From Manis javanica (taxonomy: Eukaryota > Chordata > Mammalia > Pholidota > Manidae), in assembly GCF_040802235.1 (NCBI RefSeq), contig NC_133166.1:116946991-117010990 (forward strand): a DNA stretch of 64,000 nucleotides. Reading direction: 5' to 3'. The position numbers and the translations under genes are program-made. Shown piece after piece: positions 1 through 12,150 of the stretch. The notes under the pieces were generated by a model. It was not told the origin of the DNA. It made no database searches and saw only the letters and a program-made list of their open reading frames with translations. Position 1 is the stretch's first letter; every line of letters starts with the position of its first letter.

Positions 1-2147
1 TCACTATATTCTCCTTTGCTCCATATTCTTTGGTTAAAAAGAGACCAAAGTACATGAATAGGGTTGGGAGATTTCCTGGGGGGAAAAAAACTGGTTCAGT
101 GGAGCCAGAGGTAAGTCCGGTCCAGTGTCTATGCAGGGACTGACTTCTATTCCAGAAGCTGTTAAGATATCCTTGACTGAGAGTTCTCAGAAAATGACAA
201 AGGAACCTCAGTTACACTGTGTGACATCTCCTCTCCTATTCTCTCACAGTCTGTCGGCGTCCCTGGCTTGCCCTCTCATCTCTCTGTCTCTGACTCTCTG
301 TCTCTCATCCCCTCCCTTGACTCTCCACTCCAGCCCACCAAAAATCCCCCAAACCCACCAAGGAAGTTCCCACCCTCTCCTCCACACTCTGTTGTCCTCC
401 CAATTTTGCACTGAGGAGTCCAGGAACTGACCAGCAGAGACAAAGGTCATCTCCAAAGTCAGGGGCACAGAAGTTGACCTGGCTGGGACAGAAGTCCCCC
501 CAGGAGGCAGGAGTTGGGGGAACGACCGCCCAGCAGCACCCACAGGCTGGGGAAGTTTGATCTTTGACAAAAACAAGTCCTCACTGCTCCACAGAGGTCT
601 CGGGGCTGCAAGTCCTGACCTGGTATTTCCCATCCCAGCTGCCAAGCTGTATCATTTAAGATGCTCTCAGGAAAATGGGAAAAGGTAACCAAAAAGTCCA
701 GAGGTGAGGTGTGGTCAGACAATGTCATCAAAAGCTATGCCCTTCCTCTCTCTCCACTCTGTCTTCCAAAACATCAGCTTGGTCCTACCCCCAGCCCCTC
801 CTATGGCCGTAGGGTGGACACCAGCAGCAGCGGGGGCTGCCTGGCTCCTTGATCGCAATTAGGGGGTGGCGGGGAGTCAGTGGTGTGCTGGTAAGCCAGC
901 TCTGGGGGTAGGCGAGATCCTGATTTGTAGCATTTGCCAATTTTTGTGGTGTAAATACTCCCACCATGGCTGATTACAAGCTACCAACCTGATGGCACAG
1001 TTGAAAAGAGATGCACAGGATAGTCTCCCGAGCCAGTTCTAACCAGCTCCAGCATGCTTCTGGGGATGAAGAAGCATCCTTCTCTAAACCAAGTAAGATC
1101 CCCATGGAATGGGGGATGGGACAACATGGATTGGTTTAGACCAAGCAGGGCCCATCCCTGGAGCTGGGAGCCCGGTCAGTTCTACCCAAACCCTTTGGCA
1201 GCCACACAGCAGGGCGGAAAGAGGGGGAGTGCCCGTTGGGAGAGGAAGCTGTGATGGAACCTCTCACCTTCCCAGTGTTCCTCCCCAACCTTCCTGCCCA
1301 ACCAGCATCTCCCAGCCTCCAGCAGTCACCTGTGCCAACCAGCAGCCCCATGAGCAGGCCCCCTACAGTGGGCAGTGGCTGATTCCTGGTTTGGGGGCCA
1401 GTGAAGTCATGAGGCCAGCAGACAGAAGGACCTCAGGGATAACCAGGGGCAGCAAAAGCCAAAATCCCATAAAAAGTTCCAGGAACCACCTCACAGGCCT
1501 TCATCACGACTGTGTTGCAAGCAGCTGGCCTGCGTGCTGGATAATAGCAAGCATGGCCTGGTGCATTCACAGCCTGGAGACTTCCAGGCAAAGGGGGCAG
1601 CCGGGATCCCTCACTCCCAGTCTGCAAGCTCCAGGTCCCTTGGTCCATGTCTGAAACCCACTGAGGAGAGAAGAAGGTGAGAGGCCAGTATCTCTGTCCA
1701 CCGCCATCATAGCTCACTACCATGCTGTCTGGTGGCCCATTTTCTTACAAGCATACCTGGGACTTTGGGAAGCCAGACAGCTTTGTAGGACACTGACACC
1801 AGCCCTAACTCGTCCCCCAGGTCAGAGTTTCCAGTACCTACCCCAGACTGAGGCTGAGGATCTGAAAGCCCCTGTCCACTGCCATCGTCCTGACCCAGAG
1901 CATGTGCTGGGCTCCAAGTGGTGCTTCAGCATCGTCTGTACAGAAAGCCGTGTCTCTTGGCTGCCAGCAAAGCTGATCGCTGAGTTAATTGGCAATGTGT
2001 TGTTAGCTAAAAAAAAGCAAGTTATAAAACTGTATTTATAGTTTGACATTGTTCTAGAGGAAAAGGAAATATGTGTGCAACTGTGAGAGTGTGTGTCTGT
2101 GTATGCTGGGGGTACCTCTCTGTGTGAATAGAAACAGACATAGGAAA
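1..2147. other. Gene-free unique sequence
   Basis: Short open frames exist on both strands but none has recognisable domain content, a splice pattern or codon bias. A degenerate TG-rich run lies near 2,070-2,105. Confidence 0.55.
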
Positions 2148-2352
2148 GGGTCTCACTGGGGGCAATTTTGCCTCCAGGGGACATCTGGCAATGTCTGGAG
2201 ACATTTTTGGTTGTCCTGTTGGAGTGGGGACGCTATTGGCATCTAGTGGGTAGGGACCAGGGATGCTGCTAGTCACCCTACGGTGCACAGGACAGCCCCC
2301 ACTTCAGAGAATGATCATCCCAAATGTTAACAGCACTGAAGTTGAGAGACTC
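2148..2352 (+). mobile_element. MER20 DNA-transposon fossil
   Basis: Matches the remembered MER20 consensus over its length: GGGGACATCTGGCAATGTCT, then GACATTTTTGGTTGTC, CATCTAGTGGGTAGGGACCA, GCACAGGACAGCCCC and a GTTGAGAGACTCTG end. Non-autonomous hAT-type element of eutherians; some copies are known to act as enhancers. Confidence 0.85.
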
Positions 2353-2356
2353 TGAT

Positions 2357-2556
2357 CTAGAGCGGTGCCCCAAAATGGGGTCCTTGGAGGAGCAATACTG
2401 GGTCACTTGAGAACCCGTTAGAAGTGCCTATTCTTGGCCCCTTTCCAGATCCACTGAATCAGACACCCTGAAGGTGGGCCTAGGAGATGTGCTTTTCACA
2501 AGCCTTCTGGGTGATGTTAACGCCTGCTCCAGGTTGAGAACAGCTGGTCTAAGAAT
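2357..2556 (+). mobile_element. MER5A-like DNA-transposon fossil
   Basis: Diverged but collinear with the MER5A pattern: ATCACCTG-like, GAACCCGTTAGAAGTGC, GATCCACTGAATCAGA, AGGTTGAGAACAGCTG. Lies immediately after MER20. Confidence 0.65.
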
Positions 2557-2704
2557 ATACCAGATGGGGGGACAGTGACTTATGGTTTTCATTTTCTCTG
2601 TATTTTCTAGAAGTCTCTATTTAAGTAGGTATTACTTTTTGTGATCAAATTATAGTCTAAGATCTTAGTTAATCAGTTATGCTAAGGTTTCCTTGTCAGG
2701 GTGA

Positions 2705-2870
2705 AAGAGTACAGAGTTCCAAGACCGTAATGTAAACCCTGGTTCAATTTAGCAAACAAGCTGTGTGACTTTGAATGAGCAAAAGGCCCCAAGCCTTGGC
2801 TTCCCCACCTGGGAAATGGGCACGATAAAGGCCCCTCTCTCTGTCGGGGTTACTGGGGGACGAGACGAAA
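2705..2870 (+). repeat. MIR SINE fragment
   Basis: Contains the MIR core CTGTGTGACTTTGAATGAGC and the downstream CCTTGGCTTCCCCACCTGGG region, diverged. Confidence 0.65.
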
Positions 2871-4434
2871 TAGCCCAGCAAAAGCACCCAGAGCTGATCC
2901 AGATTGGCGGGAGGCCATCAGTGAGTTCCCTGCCCTGCGGTGGGGTGAATGGGGCAGGACGCGTCCATGAAGCAGAGGAGAGCGGCCCCCACACCGCCCA
3001 CGAGGCAGGGCCACTAGACAGTCAGCTGTGTGTGTTCTGTATTTCCGGCTCCCGAGTCCTGGACGGAAGCCAGGCATCAGCTCTCTTGCCTCTGGGAGGC
3101 CATTGTGACTGAGCCAAAGCTGAAGTTTCCCCCAGACAGTCTCTTTCTGTAAACAGCCAAACACAGGGGAAGATTGGGCGTCCTGGAGGCAGAGGAAAGC
3201 AAGGACCCCCAGAGCTGGGGAAGGGCGGCGCCCCCAGGTGCTCTGGGGAGCGGGCACCCAGGCCTCTGACTCACAGAACCCAGGGTAGGGGGTGGCGTGC
3301 CGTCTGCAGAGTGGCCCCAAGGGGCAACGGAAGCCACAGGACTCCAGGAGACCGCAGGACATGGCAGGCGGCATCTCTGTGGTGACCACGTGGAGCAGAG
3401 ACTGATGCTCACAGATTTGAACTGTGCGGGGTCCCCGTGGCAGGGTCTGGAGAGCAGAACCCACTGGTGCGAGGGCCACACTCCCTCCCACCCGGAGCAG
3501 ACCCGAGTGGGTGTGAACAAAGCCCTGTGAGGGCGAACACCAACTTAGGTCTGTGAAATATGATTCTTCCCTGTTACCACATGCGCCCTGTCCTGCGAGG
3601 AATCATTGTACCCATTTTACAGATGACAAAGTGAGACTCACAGAGGCAGGCTCCCGGCGGCCCAGCTCCCCAAGAAGTTCAGCGGCAGAGAAGTGGCGAC
3701 CAGTGAAAGCGGCTCCCACCCGCACTGCAAGGCGCTCACAGGCCAGGCTTCTGCAGCGGAGGGCCTCCAACGCGGCAGCAGACTTCTGGCCGCCAGAGGC
3801 ATTCGTCTGCCACTGGGAATGAGGACGGGGCTGGGGAGTCTGCGGGAGCATCAGAGCCCCCCAGGAACCTGCATAAGCAGTCCTCGGCAGTCCCTGGGGC
3901 AGCGGCGACCCAGCCCACTGAGAACCACTGCACAGGAAGAGAACCTCGAGGAGCCGCCCCGGGCCCCTGCCCTCCTAACCAGAGAGCTGGGACGTGTGGG
4001 TGGCAGTGTCCCCAGCAACATCCCCACTGAAATGCCTTTCTGTAGAGGGAGACCTTGTGTTCAGGGACATGCCCATGGATCTGCGAACTGGATGCTGTTG
4101 GATTATTCTAGAACAAATAACCTCTGCCTTACACAGAGGAAAATGTCAGACTCAGGCCCTGCTCACTGCCCAGCACTTAGTTGAATGTGCGGCAGGCCAG
4201 GTCTACAGCCATCAGAACTCAGCGCCCTCAGCCTCCGGCCCAGCATGCTGGTGTCTGTCTCGGCCACAGCAGGAATTCGGCCACCACCCCAGGGTATGAC
4301 ACAAGCAGACCCCCTATACACATCATGGGCCAACTGAAAGAGTCAGATGCGCACAGCTGGTGGTGCATAAAACAACGAGGTTATACCCATCACCAGAATG
4401 TCTCCCAGGAAGGGGACCTTGGCAAGGTCAGACC

Positions 4435-4640
4435 ACCTGGGGCCAGTTCTACGGGTAAACAGCTTTGGATGACCTTAGACAAACACCCAATCTTGCTGGC
4501 CCTCCTTTCCTACACCTTTAAAATGCAGGTGAAGACAGCACCCACTTCGGGGAGTTCTGGGGAGGATCTATGAGGTTCTGTGCCTGCAGCTCTAAGCTCC
4601 TGCTATGTCTGGCATGAAGTAAGTGCTCGTTAGGTGGTGG
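4435..4640 (+). repeat. MIR SINE fragment
   Basis: Diverged MIR: GGATGACCTTAGACAAACAC, AAAATGCAGGTGAAGACAGC and a TGGCATGAAGTAAGTGCTCG tail. Confidence 0.5.
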
Positions 4641-6483
4641 CTCTTGACAGCCCCAGGCAGATCTTGTGCCCTGGCCACCTCACGTCGCCGTGTCTGATCA
4701 GTGGGCACAGGCTCAACCCTTGTTCTTCTTCCAGAGGGTTCAGAACACAGATGTTCCGCCCCTCCCCCCTGGGGCCAGCAGGGTTGTCAGAATCAAATCC
4801 CCACGGACGAAGGCCCAGGACAGACTCTGAGCAGACATCCTGTCCCTCGAAACTTCAGGAAAGACACCTTTCCTCATGGCCTAAGGAGTTCTGGGGGCAG
4901 GACACGTGTCTTTGAGAGGAAGGGGAGGCCTCATGAGAGGAAGCCGGGGCCTAGGGAAGGGAGCAGCCACCTGCCACATGCTTGCTCTCCGAGCCCCTTA
5001 TCTCCTGCCCTGGGGCCCATTTCAGTGCGCTCAGGCCTCCGGGCTGGCTTAGAAGGTGACAGCGTCTGGCTTTTAGCAGGACAAAGAAATAATGATGCCC
5101 AGAGGACCTGACGATCACCTGTGGTTTCCTTGGAAACCAAGTCCCCTGCTCACCGTCCTCAGGCTGCTTCTGTCTCCAGCCTCGATCTGAGTCATGAATC
5201 CAAGAAGAGCCAGATCACCTCAAAGGGGGCCGCCCACGAAGGGGAAAGAACCCCACACTTTCCATCTTTTGTGTAGGGGCCCTACTTCAGGATCACCAAG
5301 GACCCCTAGTTGCTGACAGAAAGAAATCCTGAGAATAAATGTGGGACAATGACAGACTTAGAAAAGCACCCTTTTGGAACTTCTCATAAAATAATTCATT
5401 CAGGCCATGCTTACTGACGAATCAAACATTTAGGGGGAAAGTTGACAGGTGTTCGGTCAATAACAAGCCTCCCCAAAGTGTAGGGGCAACAAAATCCCAC
5501 TGGTGTCTCACAGACTTGGCAGGCTCGGCTGGACAGAGCCCACTTGGGGTCTCAGACAGCTGGGGTCAGACGGAGCTGGGGCTGGAGTCACTCCTCATCA
5601 CCTCCATCCACCATCGTCAGGAACCGTGCCTCAGCGGAGATGACAAGAACAGCGCAGACTGGCGGGGGATCACCCTCTCGGCGTGTGACCTCTCCGCAGC
5701 TAGCTTGGGCTTCCTCCCAGAACGGCAGGCTCAGGGTAGTCAGCTTCTTGCATGGCAGCGGGCTTCCCCCAGAATAAGAGTTCTGAAAGACTAAGGGGGA
5801 AGCTGTGCTCTCATGACCTCGGATGTCACAGTGTCACTCTCACCACCTTCTTCTCAGGCAGAAAGTAGGTCACAGAGTCAGCAAGACTCAAGGTGTGGGG
5901 ACTGCATGAGGGCATGAATACTGGGAGACGTGGTTCACGTGGAGACTAGCTAACCGTGAGGAACCCCACTGGGGTGGGGCGGACTGGGACCCACGACTGG
6001 AACCCACCTCCGGGCCCTATAGGTCATTTCTAACGTCAGTAAAAGAGGGACCAGCTGACTGTGCGTGCCTCCCGCTGTGCAGCAGGAAGCCCAGGATGGA
6101 GTGCGCTTGTAGGAAGAAAAGTGGAACCTATTTCTGATCGAACCTCCAATGCTAGCATCCATTTCCAGAAAGTATGGGGAAGAGGTCATCAGTGGAGGAG
6201 TCCGGAACGCCGCCTGTCCCCGGGAGAAAGGACTCGGCTGCTACCGTAAGTCCAAGACATTATGTTAAAACAGGGGAGGGAGAGGGTCAGTCCTAGATGG
6301 GAGAGGCCTTACGAGGCACAGGGGCCTTTTCCAGATCCAGATACCACCAAACCAACCGTAACGTAGAAAGACACTTTTGAGGCAAAAGGGGGAATCTGAT
6401 TACAGACTGGCTATTAGATGATCCCAAGGGGTTATTATTTATTTTGTTAGGTGCGATCATGGCTTTGCAGTTATGTATGAAAA

Positions 6484-6504
6484 TGTGTATGTGTGTGTGT
6501 GTGT
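6484..6504 (+). repeat. (TG)n microsatellite
   Basis: Short nearly pure TG tract with one TA interruption. Confidence 0.9.
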
Positions 6505-7603
6505 TCAGAGAAATATATAGAAGTGAAGGCACATTATGATTGAGATTTATTTTAAATACTTTAACAGAAAGAAAGAAAAAGAGAAAGAGGAGAGGAGCAG
6601 ATGAAGTAAATGTGGCAAAACCTTGCTAATTAGCAAATCTAGGTTGGGGGGTGCATATGGCGCCTTATTGTACAACTACTTCCCCACTGGTGTGTATGCG
6701 GGAAATCGTTCATAATAAAAAGAAAAATTTTTAAGGGGAGCCATTGAGAAGGAGCCTTTTATCCCCCCCTGCTCCTGACAGCGTGCCGCACACTGGAATC
6801 ATTTGTCACAGCAAAGCTCAGCTGCCCAGACCCTGTCAAGAACAAATGCAGCGATTCAAAGTCACCTTTTGGAGAGGCAGAGGCCGAGTTTCTGAGCTGT
6901 GGCCTTCCGCCCCTCCTGTTGTTAAGCGGGGGTTCTGCTCAGCAGACAGCAAGTTCAGCTCCTAGAAAACAGCGGGGCCCCCACCTCAGGATCGCCCTTT
7001 GCGATCAGTGTTCCGTCCCCTTCGGGCAGGGTGGGGGTGGTGACATGGGCATCAAATGGATCCTGCGTGTCTCACGGTGCATCCGGGAAGGTCTGAAGCT
7101 GACAAAGGGAAGAAGGTCGAATGCGCAGCACATAGAAGGCCACATGTGCATGTCCCCGATGAGAGAGAGAGAGACTCCGTGGGGTTCATTGGCTGTGGTT
7201 CCCTTCTTCAGGCTGGGTGATGCTTCTTCCTCTGAAAAGAGGGGCTACATCAGCAGCGCCCCTCCCGGCCCGTCCCCAGCAATGTCTCTTCTGCAACTTT
7301 GGAAACTGCCTGTTTTGAAATTCCTTGCTGATTTCGACATCATGACCTCAGATCAGCGTTCAGGGCTCCCAGGGCTCCCGCTGGACTCAGACGGGCCAAC
7401 CAGACCTCCTGAAGGGCAAGGAGGGTACAGGGACGGCTGCTGGCTGAGGATCGGGAGCCCAGGCTCAGCCCCAGCTGAGCACCGCTGGGAGACTCACCGC
7501 TTCTCTGGGCCTCATCTGGAGACGGGAACAAAGCTGGATGCTGGGCCAAGGCCCAGCCTCTGAGAGTCTACACACTGTGAAAGGGTGAGGAGTAAAATAC
7601 TGA

Positions 7604-7639
7604 CCACCTGTCCACCTGTCCACCTGTCCACCTGTTCAC
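7604..7639 (+). repeat. Tandem CCACCTGT repeat (four perfect 8-bp copies)
   Basis: Four consecutive CCACCTGT units followed by a partial TCACC. Each unit contains an E-box CACCTG. Confidence 0.9.
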
Positions 7640-7879
7640 CAGGCCAAGGCTGATGGTTTGTTCACCATGCAGCAACACAACTGAGTTTGATTTTTCACAT
7701 GCAGGCCTGAATCTGATATCTGCTGCCTCTCCAAGGAGAACCCAGGCCCAGCTAGGGTCTTCCCTCAGAGATGTCAACTGAGTCCCATGTCTCACCTGGG
7801 CACACGACACAAGGAGCTTTATAAGGGAGACACATGGGTTCAAGGTGTGATGGCACAGAGGCCCAGGAATGCAATGTTG

Positions 7880-8309
7880 TTTTAACATACAAAAATCAAT
7901 TAATGTGATACATCCTATCAGTAGAATAAAGGAGGAAAACCACATGATCATCTAAACAGATGCAGGAAAAGCCATTGACAAAATTCAACATCCTTCATGA
8001 TGCAAACATTCAACAAACAAGGAATAAAGAGGAGTTCTCTCAACCTAGAGACTCTGTGAACACCCCACAGCTAACACTGTACTAATTGGTGAAAGACTAG
8101 ATGCTTTCCCCCTGAAACCAGGAATAAGACAAGGATGTTTGTTTTCACCACTTCTGTTATACTGGAGTTCTAGCCAGGGCAATTGGACAACAAAATGAAA
8201 TAAAAGGTATCTATACTGGAAAGAAAGAAATGAAACTATTTCTATTTGAGAGTGACATGATCTTGTAAATAAAAATATCCTAAGAAATTCACTAATAAAA
8301 AACTATTAG
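7880..8309 (+). mobile_element. Old L1 ORF2 fragment, 5' part (interrupted)
   Basis: Diverged reverse-transcriptase coding region (AAAGCCATTGACAAAATTCA, ACCAGGAATAAGACAAGGAT) with many lesions. Interrupted at 8309 by a younger L1 and resumes at 10770. Confidence 0.8.
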
Positions 8310-10769
8310 GTACAGCATTCAAAAATCCATCAGCATCATCCACCACATAAACAAAAAGGACAAAAACCACATGATCATCTCCATAGATGCTGAAAAAGCA
8401 TTCGACAAAATTCAACATCCATTCATGATAAAAACTCTCAAAACAATGGGTATAGAGGGCAAGTACCTCAACATAATAAAGGCCATATATGCTAAACCCA
8501 CAGCCAACATCATACTTAACAGCGAGAAGCTGAAAGCTTTTCCTCTGAGATCGGGAACAAGACGGGGATGCCCACTCTCCCCACTGTTATTTAACATAGT
8601 ACTGGAGGTCCTAGCCACGGCGATCAGACAAAACAAAGAAATACAAGGAATCCAGATTGGTAAAGAAGAAGTCAAACTGTCACTATTTGCAGATGACATG
8701 ATATTGTACATAAAAAACCCTAAAGACTCCACTCCAAAACCACTAGAACTAATATCAGAATTCAGCAAAGTCGTGGGATACAAAATTAATATACAGAAAT
8801 CTGTGGCTTTCCTATACACTAACAATGAACTAACAGAAAGAGAAATCAGGAAAAGAATCCCATTCACAATTGCATCAACAAGAATAAAATACCTAGAAAT
8901 AAACCTAACCAAGGAAGTAAAAACTACCCTGAAAACTACAAGACATTCTTAAGAGAAATTAAAGAGGACACTAACAAATGGAAACTCATCCCATGCTCTT
9001 GGCTAGGAAGAATTAATATTGTCAAAATGGCCATCCTGTCCAAAGCAATCTATAGATTCAATGCAATCCTTATCAAATTATCAACAGCATTCTTCAATGA
9101 ACTAGAACAAATAGTTCTAAAATTCATACGGAACCACCAAAGACCCCGAATAGCCAAAGTAATCCTGAGAAGGAAGAATAAAGTGGGGGTGGATCTCGCT
9201 CCCCAACTTCAAGCTCTACTACAAAGCCACAGTAATCAAGACAATTTGGTACTGGCACAAGAACAGAGCCACAGACCAGTGGAACAGAATAGAGACTCCA
9301 GATATTAACTCAAACATATATGGTCAATTAATATTCAATAAAGGAGCCATAGACACACAGTGGGGAAATAACAGTCTCTTCAACAGATGGTGTGGGCAAA
9401 ACTGGACAGCTACATGTAAGAGAATGAAACTGGATCATTGTCTAACTCCATATACAAAAGTAAACTCAAAATGGATCAAAGACCTGAATGTAAGTCATGA
9501 AACCATAAAACTCTTAGAGAAAAACATAGGCAAAAATCTCTTGGATGTAAACATGAGCGACTTCTTCATGAACATATCTCCCTGGGCAAGGGAAACAAAA
9601 GCAAAAATGAACAAGTGGGACTATATCAAGCTGAAAAGCTTCTGTACAGCAAAGGACACCATCAATAAAACAAAAAGGCATCCTACAGTATGGGAGAATA
9701 TATTCATAAATGACAGATCTGATAAAGAGTTGACATCCAAAATATATAAAGAGCTCATGCACCTCAACAAACAAAAAGCAAATAATCCAATTTAAAAATG
9801 GGCAGAGGAGCTGAATAGACAGTTCTCTAAAGAAGAAATTCAGATGGCCAACAGACACATGAAAAGGTGCTCCATATCGCTTGTCATCAGAGAAATGCAA
9901 ATTAAAACCACAATGAGATATCACCTCACACCAGTAAGGATCGCCACCATCCAAAAGACAAACAACAACAAATGTTGGCGAGGTTGTGGAGAAAGGGGAA
10001 CCCTCCTGCACTGCTGGTGGGAATGTAAACTAGTTCAACCATTGTGGAAAACAGTATGGAGGTTTGTCAAAAAGCTCAAAATGGAAATACCATTTGACCC
10101 AGGAATTCCACTTCTAGGAATTTACCCTAAGAATGCAGCAGCCCAGTTTGAAAAAGACAGATGCACCCCTATGTTTATCACAGCACTATTTACAATAGCC
10201 AAGAAATGGAAGCAACCTAAGTGTCCATCAGTAGATGAATGGATAAAGAAGATGTGGTACATATACACAATGGAATATTGTTCAGCCATAAGAAGAAAAC
10301 AAATCCTACCATTTGCAACAACATGGATGGAGCTAGAGGGTATTATGCTCAGTAAAATAAGCCAGGCAGAGAAAGACAAGTACCAAATGATTTCACTTAT
10401 ATGTGGAGTATAAGAACAAAGAAAAACTGAAGGAACAAAACAGCAGCAGAATCACAGAACCCAAGAATGGACTAACAGTTACCAAAGGGAAAGGGACTGG
10501 GGAGGATGGGTGGAAAGGGAGGGATGAGGGGTGGGTAAAAGAAAGGGAGCATTATGATTAGCATGTATAATATGGGGGGGCATGGGGAGGGCTGTGCAAC
10601 ACAGAGAAGACGAGTAGTGATTCTTCAGCATCTTACTATGCTGATGGACAGTGACTGTAATGGGCTTTGTGGGGGGGACTTGGTGAAGGGGGGAGTCTAG
10701 TAAATATAATGTTCCTCATATAATTGTAGATTAATGATACCAAAATTTTAAAAAATAAAAAATAAATTT
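8310..10769 (+). mobile_element. 5'-truncated L1 retrotransposon inserted into an older L1
   Basis: Runs from mid-ORF2 reverse transcriptase to the 3' UTR and an A-rich end. Flanked by the 10-bp direct repeat AAACTATTAG (8300-8309 and 10770-10779), a target-site duplication. The ORF2 stop is at 10411-10413, then a G-rich 3' UTR of about 325 bases. Length 2,460 bases. Non-autonomous because of truncation and frame breaks. Confidence 0.92.
8371..10413 (+). pseudogene. Broken L1 ORF2 (reverse transcriptase C-terminal half)
   Basis: Starts within the reverse transcriptase ([15 protein letters not shown]) and contains the catalytic FADD motif near 8690. The frame shifts near 8,940 and again before 9,424 and 9,844, so the cysteine-rich C-terminal end lies in other frames. 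Lacks the endonuclease domain; cannot encode a working protein. Confidence 0.88.
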
Positions 10770-12150
10770 AAACTATTAGAACCAACAAACAAGTTCAGCA
10801 AATTTGCAGGATACATGATCATATATAAAAATGAATAGTATTTCTGGGCATTTGCAATGAATAATCCAAAAATGAAATTTAAAGAACAACCCTATTTATA
10901 ATTGCATCAAGAAGAATAGAATACTTCATAATAAATTTAGCAAAGAAAGTTCAAAATTCATACTCTGAAAACTGTAAAATATTGTTGAAAGAAATTAAAG
11001 AAGACTTAAATAACTAGAAAGACAACCATATTCATGGATTGGAACAGTTAATGTTGGTAAGGTGGCTATACTCCCCCAATTGATCTACAGGTTTAACACA
11101 GTCTCTAACAAAATTCCAGCTGGTATATTTGCAAGAATCAATAAGTTGATTCTAAAATCCATATGTAAACTCAAGGGACCCAGAATAGCCAAAATAATCT
11201 TTAGAAAGAAGAAAAAGTTGCAGGATCCACAACTTCCCATTTTCAAAACTCACTACGAAGTAACAGTAATCAAGACAGTGTGGTACTGGCATTAAGATAG
11301 ACATATAGAGCAAGGGAAGAGAATTGAGAGTCCATAAATAAATCCTCACATTTATGGTCAACTGATTGCCAGCAATTGTGTGTCAATACCAACCAATGTG
11401 GGAAGAGCAGTCTTGTCAACAAATGGTGCTGGGCAACTGGATATCCACATGCAAAAGAATAACCTCACACCACAGATAAAAATTTACTCAAAGAGGGTCA
11501 AAGACCTAAATGTAAGAGCTACAATTATCAAACTCTTAGAGAAAACATAGGCATAAATCTTCCTGACCTTGGATTAGGTAATGATTTCTTAGATATGACA
11601 CAAAAGTACAAGAATCAAAAGAAAAAAATAGATACATGAGACATTAAAATTTAAAACTTTTGTGTTTCAAAGGATACCAGGAAGCAAGTAAAAAGACAAT
11701 CCACATAGTGGGAAAAAATGTTTTCAGATCATATATCTGATAAAGGGCTGGTATCCAAAATATATAAAGAGCTCTTATAACTTAATAAAAAATGGCAAGT
11801 TGCCCCAATTGAAAAGTGCGCAAATGGAGAAATGTACATTTCTCCAAAGATATAAAATGACCAGCTAACATATGAAAAGATACTCAACATCATTAGTCAT
11901 TTAGGAAATGTTAATAAAATCACCATGAGATACCATTTAACACCCACTAGGATGGCTATAATAAAAAAGACAGACAATAACAAGTGTTGACAAAGATGTG
12001 GAGAAACTGGAACATTCAAATGTTGCTGATGGAAATGTAAAAAGGTGCACCTACTTCAAGAAGTTCCTCAAAAGGTTATACAGACAGTTACCATATAATC
12101 CAGAAATTCCAGTACTAGACACATACCCAAGAGAAATGAGAGCATATATC
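10770..12150 (+). mobile_element. Old L1 ORF2 fragment, 3' part
   Basis: Continues the element broken at 8309: ACAAGTTCAGCAAATTTGCA, GGATCCACAACTTCCC, AAAATATATAAAGAGCTCTT. Many stops and indels; more diverged than the inserted copy. Confidence 0.82.

Larger units (their letters stand above)
2871..7600. other. Gene-free unique sequence with small MIR remnants
   Basis: No coding exon recognised. Weak MIR traces lie near 3,595-3,660 (minus) and 4,435-4,640 (plus). Confidence 0.5.

Noticed and set aside
1109-1654. 181-codon open frame on the plus strand
   Set aside because: No domain, no splice context, no recognisable homology; length is within chance for GC-rich sequence.
6919-7563. 214-codon open frame on the plus strand
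   Set aside because: Low-information composition and no family resemblance; overlaps a tandem repeat flank. Treated as chance.
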